Shown piece after piece: positions 51,761 to 62,315 of a stretch of 64,000 nucleotides of DNA; position 1 is the first letter of the stretch, and each line of letters begins with the position of its first letter. Both the position numbers and the translations under genes were made by a program. The notes under the pieces are model-generated. The model was given only the letters and a program-made list of their open reading frames with translations, was not told the DNA's origin and did no database searches. The stretch comes from Faecalispora sporosphaeroides DSM 1294 (GTDB taxonomy: Bacteria; Bacillota; Clostridia; Oscillospirales; Acutalibacteraceae), in NCBI GenBank assembly GCA_000383295.1, contig KB911074.1, positions 1-64,000 of the forward strand. The letters run 5' to 3'.

Positions 51761-53023
51761 TCATGCGGGAATTTTTTTCGACGCAGTCTGAGCGGCCAGA
51801 TTGGGAACGATCTTCTGCGGGGGCTTCTGTTCCTCTTTTTTCTGCGCGGGCGCTTTCGCCGTGGGGTCCGGCAGAATCAGGGGCTTGTGCAAATCGCACG
51901 CATCGTTCCACTGCTGAACGGAAACAGAGGCCGCAGTCATGTACCATTTTTTCTGCGGCAGACGGTACGAAATCATCATGCGCAGCGTGTCGCCGTCCGC
52001 ATACACGGTGCTGCGGTACAGCCACGTGTTATGCAGGATGACCGGGTTGTCGCTGGGGTAGAACGGCACGCCCTTTGTAAAGTGGATGCCATCGGTGGAT
52101 TTGGACAAGAACAGCGCAAAGGAATACTCCTTCTGCCGAATGCCGGTCTGGAGCAAATAGTAGACGCTCTGGTAGTGAATGATATCCTGATGCCACGGCA
52201 GGTAGCCCTCCGGCAGCTCGATGGAGCATGGCTGCGGGTCGCTCCAGGCCGTCCCGTTGGCGCTTTCCGCGTGCATCAGCCGCTTTTGAGCCGTGGTGTA
52301 CCAAAATTGATACCTGTTATCCTCATAGTTGACGGCAAGGCTGATCAGGCCCTTGTTCGATTTCTGCATCAGCTGCGGCACAGACCAATTCAGCCCGTCC
52401 TGACTGATGGTGCGGTAATAATAGTCCGTGCCGGAGTCCGTATGCCTCGTCTTTGGGTTGCCCTTATTGTAGCGGTACCACATCTCCATTTTATTTCCGC
52501 ACATCACAAGGTGGGAATCGGAATAGTGCGCGCCGATCTTCACGTCGGAGGGTACCCCCGTAATCGGGTTTTTCAGGCCGACGGGCGTCACCCACGTTTT
52601 CCCGTCATTTGAGGTGACAATGCAGGGATTTTCAAAGTCGTCATTTCCAAAAGGGTACGGTGTGACGGACATCCAGTATTGATACCCGTTCCAGCGCTTG
52701 GGGAAATACAGAATTTTGGGATGCGTGACCTGATTGTATCCGTCATATGTAGGAACAGCGGCGAGACTGTAGATTTTTTGAAGATTCAGGAAGGACGAGC
52801 TGAAGCTCCCACGGTCTACCAGCGGCTTTTTTGCAGGCTTTGCGGCAAAGCGCCTTCCCGTGCCCTGATCGGCCGGCTTCACCGCAGTCTGCGGGGCCTC
52901 CTGCGCATTGGAAACCTCGGTGACTCCCACCGATTCTGGGTTCGGAGCACAGCCTGCCGTCATTGACACAAACGTGCAAAATGCGACAAGCGCTGTGGCC
53001 AAACAGCGGCGAATATTCGTCAT
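51761..53023 (-). CDS. Lipoprotein with GH43/sialidase-like beta-propeller
   Basis: 420 aa from ATG 53023; the frame continues to 53092 but the promoter at 53077-53105 leaves no room. Lipobox 'VSMTAGCAPN' (Cys ~25). After a ~45-residue linker, a propeller: 'GYNQVTHPKILYFPKRWNGYQYWM', 'NPCIVTSNDGKTW', 'HYSDSHLVMCGNKMEMWYRY', 'RTISQDGLNWSVP', 'LPWHQDIIHYQSVYYLL', 'FLSKSTDGIHFTKG'. The repeated 'S.DG..W' Asp-box-like turns recall GH43/GH117-type enzymes, but catalytic residues cannot be assigned. The C-terminus is Lys/Pro/Ala rich. Probably binds or cleaves extracellular glycans. Confidence 0.8.
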   Translation of the reverse strand: MTNIRRCLATALVAFCTFVSMTAGCAPNPESVGVTEVSNAQEAPQTAVKPADQGTGRRFAAKPAKKPLVDRGSFSSSFLNLQKIYSLAAVPTYDGYNQVTHPKILYFPKRWNGYQYWMSVTPYPFGNDDFENPCIVTSNDGKTWVTPVGLKNPITGVPSDVKIGAHYSDSHLVMCGNKMEMWYRYNKGNPKTRHTDSGTDYYYRTISQDGLNWSVPQLMQKSNKGLISLAVNYEDNRYQFWYTTAQKRLMHAESANGTAWSDPQPCSIELPEGYLPWHQDIIHYQSVYYLLQTGIRQKEYSFALFLSKSTDGIHFTKGVPFYPSDNPVILHNTWLYRSTVYADGDTLRMMISYRLPQKKWYMTAASVSVQQWNDACDLHKPLILPDPTAKAPAQKKEEQKPPQKIVPNLAAQTASKKIPA

Positions 53024-53076
53024 ATCTGAACACCATCTTTCCGGCAGCAGTAAATCAGATTGTGTAATATGACGAT

Positions 53077-53105
53077 ATATTACGGGAATCAAAGCGAAAA
53101 GTCAA
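53077..53105 (-). promoter_or_regulatory. Promoter of the beta-propeller lipoprotein gene
   Basis: TTGACT (53100-53105), 17-base spacer, TAATAT (53077-53082) on the minus strand; about 50 bases before ATG 53023. Confidence 0.75.
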
Positions 53106-53404
53106 TGAGAATAACGGAACTGTAATCATTCTGGCAATTCGCGGGTTAAGGCATGGAAAACGATGGAGTTAACACATTTTATTCTGTAAAACAATTTGGT
53201 TTCTATGCCAATCAAAGCCTTTCAAAAGGTTTGATCCTTGCTAGATTTTTATTAAAAAAATATTTTTGCGATATTCGCGATAGAAATCTGCTTATTACAA
53301 AAATAAATGATAATTCATTTTATCCCGTTCTTTGCTGTTCCGATTTCTTATTTTGACCCAGGAAACAAACAGGGTGTGTACCCTGAAAGCAAACGCTTTT
53401 GAAT
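53106..53404. other. AT-rich intergenic region
   Basis: About 300 bases upstream of the lipoprotein promoter. A 67-codon frame (53153-53356) has no ribosome binding site or homology. No terminator for the minus-strand gene ending at 53405 is obvious. Confidence 0.35.
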
Positions 53405-54379
53405 CTAGTCGACTCTCTCTCCTATGGCAAGTTCTTTTCCCTCATCGTTTTGAATGATGATTTGTGAGATTCCTTCCAGGCTTTTCTCTTCACGGCAAAG
53501 AAGAATCGCATAAAATTTCAGACGATATATTTTTCCTGTATCCATTTCAATGTTTTCCACACGCACAGCGATTGAAGTGCGGGTTGGCTGGCCATTTTCT
53601 ACCTTTTCTTTGTCATCTACATAAGCATTCCAGTCATGGTCGCCATCAAAAAGATCATGTCCATCTACAGTTCCAACTTTGCCAAAGGTCGCTCTGCCTT
53701 CCAAAAAGTTCAACCCCGACTGAATTTGTCGATCGATCCTTTCTGTTTGCTGCGTTTTCGTGCATAGCATTGCTTTTAGGCCATCCGCATCTCTTTCATC
53801 AAAACACTTTACGACGTCGATCGATAAATCCAGACCCTCATCATAGTGTAAAGGCCATCGATAGCCTATCTTGAATTCTGTGCCGTCGCCACTGGTGATT
53901 GTGATTTGAGAAATGCCTTCCCTATCTTTATCGTCATCACAAACAATATAAGCGTTCATGTCAATTTCATAAGTCGCGCCCTCATCCGTCTTGATCTCTT
54001 GAATACGCCACGACCTTTCCAGAAATGTTGTTTTTCCGCCGTCGATGGATTCTTCTTCATAGCCCGATAAATCCTCTTGGTTAAAGGAAACGACTCTGCC
54101 CTTAAAAAAATCAAAGGCCGAAAGGATCTGTTTATCAATGTCTGTCAGCCCCTGTGTTTTTAAGCACAACAAAGCTTTCAGGCCTTGCGCATCGTTTTCG
54201 CTCAGGCAGTTCAGAATATCTTTTGACATTTGCAAATTGGATTGCTTTTCTTTCATGGCTTTTGAATCCAAGAGCTTCAACCGTTCTGATATGAATGGAG
54301 AGGCGGCGGCACAACCCGGTAACGTCACCGCGATCATAACGCAGGTCATCATCACACATACAACTTTTAAAAATCTCAC
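53405..54379 (-). CDS. Lipoprotein with two tandem DUF5104-like domains
   Basis: 324 aa from GTG 54379 (AGGAGATGGACA). Lipoprotein signal with lipobox 'VTLPGCAA'. Two similar halves of ~130 residues: 'MSKDILNCLSENDAQGLKALLCLKTQGLTDIDKQI' (first copy, in pieces) versus 'DVVKCFDERDADGLKAMLCTKTQQTERIDRQI', each followed by 'F..G' and a strand ending 'EGISQI.I'. The pattern fits DUF5104, often found in small Clostridia lipoproteins; function unknown. More AT-rich than its neighbours, suggesting acquisition. Confidence 0.82.
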   Translation of the reverse strand: MRFLKVVCVMMTCVMIAVTLPGCAAASPFISERLKLLDSKAMKEKQSNLQMSKDILNCLSENDAQGLKALLCLKTQGLTDIDKQILSAFDFFKGRVVSFNQEDLSGYEEESIDGGKTTFLERSWRIQEIKTDEGATYEIDMNAYIVCDDDKDREGISQITITSGDGTEFKIGYRWPLHYDEGLDLSIDVVKCFDERDADGLKAMLCTKTQQTERIDRQIQSGLNFLEGRATFGKVGTVDGHDLFDGDHDWNAYVDDKEKVENGQPTRTSIAVRVENIEMDTGKIYRLKFYAILLCREEKSLEGISQIIIQNDEGKELAIGERVD

Positions 54380-54505
54380 TGTCCATCTCCTAATTGAAAA
54401 CCTAAAACCCTTATGTTAAAAAACAGGTTGGACTTATTGATTATGTGCGCAGGAAATTTGATTTTAAATCAGCATAGAGGAATCGATTTACAATATTCAT
54501 CCGCA

Positions 54506-54556
54506 AAAAGCAGGGGATCGGCATCATTTACCAAGACGCAATCCCCTGTTTTTTAT
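54506..54556. terminator. ppdK terminator
   Basis: CAGGGGAT / ATCCCCTG stem (54511-54518 and 54541-54548) with T-runs on both sides. On minus it ends ppdK. Confidence 0.8.
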
Positions 54557-54599
54557 AGAAATATTTTATTGATTCCCAATAAGGTCATTTGACCGGCTC

Positions 54600-57239
<2,640 letters not shown>

Positions 57240-57557
57240 TCTTCTACCTCCTATAATTTTAAGGAATCTATTGAACCAGTTATCCTCTGTTAGGATAAAC
57301 AATTGGACATCTATTGTGGATTATATCAAAATCACCACCAAAAATCCATCCTATTTTCCATCTAAAAGAATAATTTTTTATGAATATTCTTCCTCCTTAC
57401 CGAACCGAAAATGCCCGGAATCATGGGATTAGTAATTCTTTCACAAATATCCCTTCACAGAACTATCCATAATTACAAGTTTCCCTCCACACAGCACTGC
57501 GCGGTCACATTTTTCTGCAAATTTTTCATCATAACGAGAAAAAAGTGATTTCACCTA

Positions 57558-57587
57558 TTGCAGAGGGAAAGAACGGTGTGGTATAAT
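57558..57587 (+). promoter_or_regulatory. Promoter upstream of the 58057 gene
   Basis: TTGCAG (57558-57563), 18-base spacer, TATAAT (57582-57587). The -10 and the sequence to 57635 resemble the repeat family seen at 27604 and 41533 (same 10-base GAGAGAGCAT at nearly the same distance). Confidence 0.55.
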
Positions 57588-58056
57588 CTGGAAATAAAAC
57601 TACCAAAAAGCTCGGTACAAAACAAGAGAGAGCATTCCCCGCTCTTTCTGTAGCAATACGGGGCCGCCGTCTTCACCAACAAGAGATCAGGAAATCGCAC
57701 AGTGAACTCCTGCAACCGGCAGACCCATTTTTACGCCCCGTTGGAATACCGCTTGCAGTCATATTTGCTGGTACTTGTTTTTCAGGACGCTTGTGACGTG
57801 AAGAAATTCCGTCTTACCGCGTCCTTTTTTATGTTCCGGCGCGGGCTAACACCCTTCCCGCAGGTCGCACCAGCGCACCGACAATTCATTCGCCGCAAAC
57901 TGATTTTTCGAGGAAGGAGGCCCGAACAGCGGTATCTTACATATGGCGGCCTTTCCAATCTCTTTGATTCGCCAAACACAAGCCTGTGCGCCGCAAAACT
58001 CCGGCAAATGAATTGTACTGAAATAAACAACAAACAAAATAAGAGGTGGAATCTAC
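57588..58056 (+). other. Long (~460-base) untranslated leader of the secreted-protein gene
   Basis: Contains a hairpin AGAGAGAGC/GCTCTTTCT (57626-57651, one G-U pair). Otherwise no known riboswitch class and no frame with a ribosome binding site other than the downstream gene. A 164-codon frame starting at 57702 overlaps the real gene out of frame and is rejected. Confidence 0.4.
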
Positions 58057-58935
58057 ATGAAAAAAAGAATAATAACCGCATTTTTGGCAACAGCAATGGC
58101 GGTAAGTGTTTCTGCAACTGCATTCGCAGCAACGGCTGTACCGGGTTACATCGGCGGATTTTTGGGCGCGGACAGCGTCAAGCAGACCAATTTTGAGTAC
58201 GGCACTTTTTCAGCCTCTTCCGTAACCGCTCAGAAGACAGAAACCTTGTCGTTTGTGGAATCGGTACCCCAGGTAAACGGCGAGGGCGACCTCGTCTTTG
58301 TTGACGCTGTCAAGCAGAAGGAAATCTCTTACGCCGCTGTTCCTGTCGGAGCCGTTCTTTCGGTTGCTCCTGCTGCAGGATATCAGTTTGCAGGGTCTAC
58401 CCACACAACCGTGAATTATTTCGCCAAGAACAGCGGCGGCGCTTTTGCAGAGGAGCAGGATTCCATTTCTCTGCAGAACGGCGGAACTTCCTATACGATT
58501 CCGGCCGCATCCGCTGGAAAACTGATCGCTATTCAGACCAGCGTGGTAAACTCCAAGGGTGAAAATCCCGAAACCTTCTACGCTTATTTCTATGTTGATT
58601 CCTCCGCTCCCGCTTCGTCCTCTCAGGTGACCGGCACAACCCAGCCCACCACCACACCGGTTGTGGCCCCTGCTGCGACTGGTACCTACAAGAGCGATAC
58701 CGGCAAGCACCTGAACATAAAAGCCAACGGCGTTTACCAGTTCAAGATCACTTCTCTCAACGGCAAGCAACCCACCTTTAACGTGGCGGGCAGCTCTTTT
58801 AAAGTCACTTTTAACGGCAAGCGCGGCAGCGACTATCTGTACCTGGTAAAAGCGGTCGGAAAAGCCGGCCAGTATGGCGGCGTATACATCAACGGCGAAA
58901 AAACTGCCAGCACCACCATTTCCATCGTGAAATAA
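58057..58935 (+). CDS. Secreted protein of unknown function, 292 aa
   Basis: ATG 58057 follows AAGAGGTGGAATCTAC. Signal peptide 1-~24 (MKKRIITAFLATAMAVSVS... AFA). Residues ~25-190 are a beta-rich domain, a Thr/Pro/Ser linker lies at ~195-220, and residues ~220-292 form a second beta-sandwich-like domain ('YQFKITSLNGKQPTFNVAGSSFKVTFNGKRG' in pieces, 'DYLYLVKAVGKAG'). The second domain recurs as a C-terminal module in secreted Oscillospiraceae proteins. Function unknown. Confidence 0.8.
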   Translation: MKKRIITAFLATAMAVSVSATAFAATAVPGYIGGFLGADSVKQTNFEYGTFSASSVTAQKTETLSFVESVPQVNGEGDLVFVDAVKQKEISYAAVPVGAVLSVAPAAGYQFAGSTHTTVNYFAKNSGGAFAEEQDSISLQNGGTSYTIPAASAGKLIAIQTSVVNSKGENPETFYAYFYVDSSAPASSSQVTGTTQPTTTPVVAPAATGTYKSDTGKHLNIKANGVYQFKITSLNGKQPTFNVAGSSFKVTFNGKRGSDYLYLVKAVGKAGQYGGVYINGEKTASTTISIVK

Positions 58936-59000
58936 TTGTATTGCTAAAATGAAATATTGGAGGAATTTCATCTGCCCGAAACAGTGGAATTCCTCTCTGT

Positions 59001-59045
59001 GAAATCTGCACTTTGCTTTAAAAGAAGTAAAGTGCAGATTTTCTC
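59001..59045 (+). terminator. Rho-independent terminator
   Basis: AATCTGCACTTT / AAAGTGCAGATT perfect 12-bp stem (59003-59014 and 59029-59040), then TTCTCT. Confidence 0.85.
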
Positions 59046-59118
59046 TAAAAAGAGAATAGAAATCGTCTTTTTTCTAACGCAATAGAAACAATCTTTTAAC
59101 AAAACAACAAAATAGGTC

Positions 59119-59146
59119 TTGAAAAATTTTGATGATATGCGATAAT
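59119..59146 (+). promoter_or_regulatory. Promoter of glmU-prs region
   Basis: TTGAAA (59119-59124), 16-base spacer, GATAAT (59141-59146), 41 bases before the start. Confidence 0.65.
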
Positions 59147-59187
59147 AATACCGTATGATTATTTGCGAAACTGACGGAGGATTCACT

Positions 59188-60222
59188 ATGGAAAACTGTG
59201 CCATTATCCTTGCGGCGGGTGAGGGAAAGCGGATGAAGTCCCAAGGGCCCAAGGTATTGTGTCAGGTTTTGTTCAAGCCCATGCTCGAGTGGGTGATCGA
59301 CGCTGTGGAAGGCGCCGGAGTTTCAAACGTATGCGTCGTAACCGGGCACCTGCACAGCGAAGTGGAATCCTTTTTGGATGGCTTAGCCAAAACAAAGCAG
59401 CGTACCGCTCCTTTTGAGCATGTGTTTCAGGCGGAGCAGAAAGGCACCGCGCACGCCGTTATGATGGCGGAGCAGTTCCTGCGCAGCCACAGCGGCACAA
59501 ACGTACTGATTTTGAGCGGCGACGCGCCGTTTCTTGACCCCGAAACCATCCGCTCTGCCCTGGCGGAGCATATGGAAAGAGGACAGGCCGTTACGGTGAT
59601 TTCCGCAGAGCCGACCGACCCGTTCGGGTACGGACGCATCGTGCGCGACAGCAAAACGGGTGCTTTACGTGCCATTGTAGAAGAAAAAGAAGCCGACGCG
59701 CCGACAAAGCGGATTCGGGAGATCAACTCGGGGGCTTACTGGTTCCGGGTAGACAGTCTGCTTTCGGTGCTGCACGATATCCAAAATAAGAACAGCACGG
59801 GCGAGTATTACCTGCCCGATGCGATACGGCTGCTCCTTTCGCGTGACCAGCGCGCCGGCGCATTTTTAACCGGTGACAGCAATGTCGTGCTGGGCGCGAA
59901 TGACCGAAAGCAGCTTTCTGAACTGAACTCGATCGCCAAACAGAATGTTTTACTGCGTTTGATGGCTGATGGAGTCGATATTCCCTGCCCGGACGGCATT
60001 CTCATCGGGCCCGACGTAACCGTGGGACCCGATACCAAAATTCTGCCCGGCAGCATTTTGACCGGCCGCACCTGCATCGGCGCGGGCTGCATCGTCGGCC
60101 CCAACGCTCTGCTGGAGGACACCACCGCCGGAGACCGCTGCGTGCTGCAAAATGTGCAGTGCCGCGGCATTACCCTGAAAGACGAACAAACGCCTGACCC
60201 ATTCACCACTCTGCGCGCCTAA
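59188..60222 (+). CDS. GlmU-like UDP-GlcNAc pyrophosphorylase, C-terminal acetyltransferase half missing
   Basis: 344 aa from ATG 59188 (ACGGAGGATTCACT). The uridyltransferase domain (~1-230) is intact: 'IILAAGEGKRMKSQGPKVL', 'QAEQKGTAHAVMMAEQFL', 'LILSGDAPFLDPETI', 'FGYGRIVRD', 'VEEKEADAPTKRIREINSGAY'. The left-handed beta-helix has only ~5 hexapeptide turns, and the ~110 residues bearing the acetyltransferase catalytic His and CoA site in bifunctional GlmU (~456 aa) are absent. The end is a clean stop, not a frameshift. Makes UDP-GlcNAc from GlcNAc-1-P; acetylation would need another enzyme. Confidence 0.88.
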   Translation: MENCAIILAAGEGKRMKSQGPKVLCQVLFKPMLEWVIDAVEGAGVSNVCVVTGHLHSEVESFLDGLAKTKQRTAPFEHVFQAEQKGTAHAVMMAEQFLRSHSGTNVLILSGDAPFLDPETIRSALAEHMERGQAVTVISAEPTDPFGYGRIVRDSKTGALRAIVEEKEADAPTKRIREINSGAYWFRVDSLLSVLHDIQNKNSTGEYYLPDAIRLLLSRDQRAGAFLTGDSNVVLGANDRKQLSELNSIAKQNVLLRLMADGVDIPCPDGILIGPDVTVGPDTKILPGSILTGRTCIGAGCIVGPNALLEDTTAGDRCVLQNVQCRGITLKDEQTPDPFTTLRA

Positions 60223-60254
60223 AGCGCGTACTGATACACTAACGTCTATAAACC

Positions 60255-60270
60255 GCCGCCGTTTGGCGGC
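60255..60270 (+). other. Short intergenic hairpin before prs
   Basis: GCCGCC-GTTT-GGCGGC, perfect, with no T-run, between glmU and prs. Possibly a processing or stability element. Confidence 0.4.
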
Positions 60271-60295
60271 CAAACTGTTTAGGGGGATTTTTTCA

Positions 60296-61255
60296 ATGAA
60301 TTTTCATGGTAAGGATATCAAGATTTTCGCGGCGAACGCAAGCCCGCAAGTCGCCCGGCAAATTGCAGATTGCCTTAGCCTGCCCATGGGGAAATCAGAG
60401 GTTTCTACCTTTAGCGACGGGGAAATTGCCATGTCGTTGTTTGAATCTGTTCGCGGCTCGGACTGTTTTATTGTGCAGTCGACCTGCGCGCCGGTAAACA
60501 ACAACATCATGGAGCTGCTCATCATGATCGACGCGATGAAGCGTGCTTCGGCCGCCCGTATCACCGCGGTTATTCCGTACTTCGGCTATGCCCGCCAGGA
60601 CCGTAAGGCCAAGGCCCGCGACCCGATTTCCGCAAAGCTGGTGGCTGATCTGATCACCACCGCCGGAGCCGACCGGATCCTTACCATGGATCTGCACGCA
60701 CCTCAGATTCAGGGGTTCTTCAACATTCCCGTGGATCATCTGCTGGGGGCTCCGATTCTCTCTTCTTTCCTGAAAGACAGAGTGGGCAACAACAGCGATG
60801 ATTATGTCGTGGTTTCCCCCGACCTCGGCTCTGTTACCCGTGCCCGCAATTTTGCCGCCCGCATCGGCAGCCCGCTTGCGATTATCGACAAGCGCCGCCA
60901 GAAAGCCAATGTATCCGAAGTCATGAACATCATCGGCGACGTTCGCGGCAAAAAAGTCATTCTGGTAGACGACATGATCGATACTGCCGGCACTCTGTGC
61001 AACGCCGCCACCGCTCTGGTGGAAGTCGGCGGAGCGATCGAAGTGACTGCCTGCGCAACACACGGCGTGCTTTCCGGCCCCGCGGTGGAGCGCATCAAGA
61101 ACAGCTGTATTTCCGAGCTGATCCTGCTGGATACCGTTCCGGTACCGGAAGAAAAGCGTCTGCCGAACTTTACGATTCTGCCGGTGGCTCCCCTGTTTGC
61201 AGAAGCCATTGAGCGCATTTACGAAGACAAACCGGTTTCCCCTATGTTTGTGTGA
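60296..61255 (+). CDS. prs: Ribose-phosphate pyrophosphokinase
   Basis: 319 aa from ATG 60296 (AGGGGGATTTTTTCA). Makes PRPP from ribose-5-P and ATP. Seen: 'MGKSEVSTFSDGEIAMSLFESVRG' in pieces, 'PYFGYARQDRKAKARDPISAKLVA' (ATP/flexible region), 'MDLHAPQIQGFFNIPVDHL', and the PRPP loop 'VILVDDMIDTAGTLCNAA'. In the conserved glmU-prs-pth-mfd order. Confidence 0.97.
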   Translation: MNFHGKDIKIFAANASPQVARQIADCLSLPMGKSEVSTFSDGEIAMSLFESVRGSDCFIVQSTCAPVNNNIMELLIMIDAMKRASAARITAVIPYFGYARQDRKAKARDPISAKLVADLITTAGADRILTMDLHAPQIQGFFNIPVDHLLGAPILSSFLKDRVGNNSDDYVVVSPDLGSVTRARNFAARIGSPLAIIDKRRQKANVSEVMNIIGDVRGKKVILVDDMIDTAGTLCNAATALVEVGGAIEVTACATHGVLSGPAVERIKNSCISELILLDTVPVPEEKRLPNFTILPVAPLFAEAIERIYEDKPVSPMFV

Positions 61256-61281
61256 TTCTGCACAGGCGGAAAGCCGGATGC

Positions 61282-61310
61282 GGGGCAGGGGTACGCTCTG
61301 CCCCATTTTT
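61282..61310 (+). terminator. prs terminator
   Basis: GGGGCAG / CTGCCCC stem (61282-61288 and 61298-61304), then ATTTTT. Confidence 0.85.
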
Positions 61311-61322
61311 GATACAAAGCTG

Positions 61323-61365
61323 ATTCAGGCGGGACGGAATTTTTTCCGTCCCGCCGAGCCTGAAT
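61323..61365. repeat. GC-rich palindrome, copy 1
   Basis: GGCGGGACGGAA / TTCCGTCCCGCC (61328-61339 and 61344-61355) flanked by ATTCA/TGAAT arms. The same core recurs at 61529-61555. Confidence 0.65.
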
Positions 61366-61528
61366 CTGCAGGCCGCTGAAACTGCAAGGCGGCAAACGCG
61401 GCAAAGGCAGGAACCTCCTTGTTTGGACGCGGCTGACCTTTGCTGAGTAAAACCATCCTGCGGGCATACAGCGGCACAAAAAGCAAAACGGTTCATTCTA
61501 TTACGGTTGTACTCCTTTTCGGCGGTCT

Positions 61529-61555
61529 GGCGGGGCGGAATCTTTCCGTCCCGCC
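61529..61555. repeat. GC-rich palindrome, copy 2
   Basis: GGCGGGGCGGAA / TTCCGTCCCGCC, identical to copy 1 in the right arm and differing by one base (G-T pair) in the left. It lies 40 bases before pth. The pair looks like a small dispersed palindromic repeat. Confidence 0.6.
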
Positions 61556-61595
61556 ATAAGCCTTTTCCAGAATTTCTTCCAGCAGAGGTGTCATC

Positions 61596-62207
61596 ATGCT
61601 TAAATCGATCTTTTCCCGGCCCGCGGTCATCCCCGGCCCCGTACAGGCAATCATTGTCGGCCTTGGCAACCCCGGGCGGCAGTACGAGCAGACCCGGCAT
61701 AACACCGGCTATATGGTGCTGGATCGCCTGGCTGAAACGTTGGGCGTGAAAATCGACCGCCTGAAATTCAAGGGTCTGTGTGCCGAAGCGACGTTCGGCG
61801 GAAAAAAGGTGCTGCTACTCAAGCCCTCCACCTTTATGAACCTGAGCGGACAAAGCGTGACCGAGGCCATGCGATTTTACAAGCTTCCCCCTGAGCAGGT
61901 GATCATCGTATTCGATGATATTTCGCTCGCGCCGGGCCACCTGCGCATTCGCCGCAAGGGCAGCGACGGCGGGCAGAACGGAATGAAGAATATCATCTAT
62001 CTTTCGGGCAGCGACGCGTTCCCGCGCATAAAGATGGGCATCGGCGCCAAGCCGAATCCCGAGTGGAATCTGGCAGACTGGGTGCTTTCCACCTTTTCTG
62101 CGCAGGAGGCGAAAAACCTGAGCGAGGCCATCGACCACGCGATCCAGGCACTCGAACTGATGGTGCAGGGAAAAACCGACGAGGCCATGAACCGGTTTAA
62201 TTCCTGA
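61596..62207 (+). CDS. pth: Peptidyl-tRNA hydrolase
   Basis: 203 aa, slightly longer than usual through a ~15-residue N-terminal extension. Family motifs: 'IIVGLGNPGRQYEQTRHNTGYMVLD' in pieces (catalytic His in RHNTG), 'LLKPSTFMNLSGQSV', 'IIVFDDISLAPGHLRIRRKGSDGGQNGMKNI' in pieces. Recycles stalled peptidyl-tRNA. The weak AGAGGTG site serves ATG 61596. Confidence 0.96.
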   Translation: MLKSIFSRPAVIPGPVQAIIVGLGNPGRQYEQTRHNTGYMVLDRLAETLGVKIDRLKFKGLCAEATFGGKKVLLLKPSTFMNLSGQSVTEAMRFYKLPPEQVIIVFDDISLAPGHLRIRRKGSDGGQNGMKNIIYLSGSDAFPRIKMGIGAKPNPEWNLADWVLSTFSAQEAKNLSEAIDHAIQALELMVQGKTDEAMNRFNS

Positions 62208-62315
62208 AACCGTTCGCTCCGCCGCAAAATCCGACCGACTTTTCCTGTTTGGTTTCGTATTCTGAATAAGGAAGCGAATCCGGATGATCTTTTTCCGTAA
62301 TGCAAGGAGCTTTCC

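Noticed and set aside
53153-53356. 67-codon frame MENDGVNTFYS
   Set aside because: No ribosome binding site, AT-rich, no homology pattern; probably chance.
57702-58196. 164-codon frame overlapping the secreted-protein gene
   Set aside because: No ribosome binding site and overlaps out of frame a gene with a clear signal peptide.
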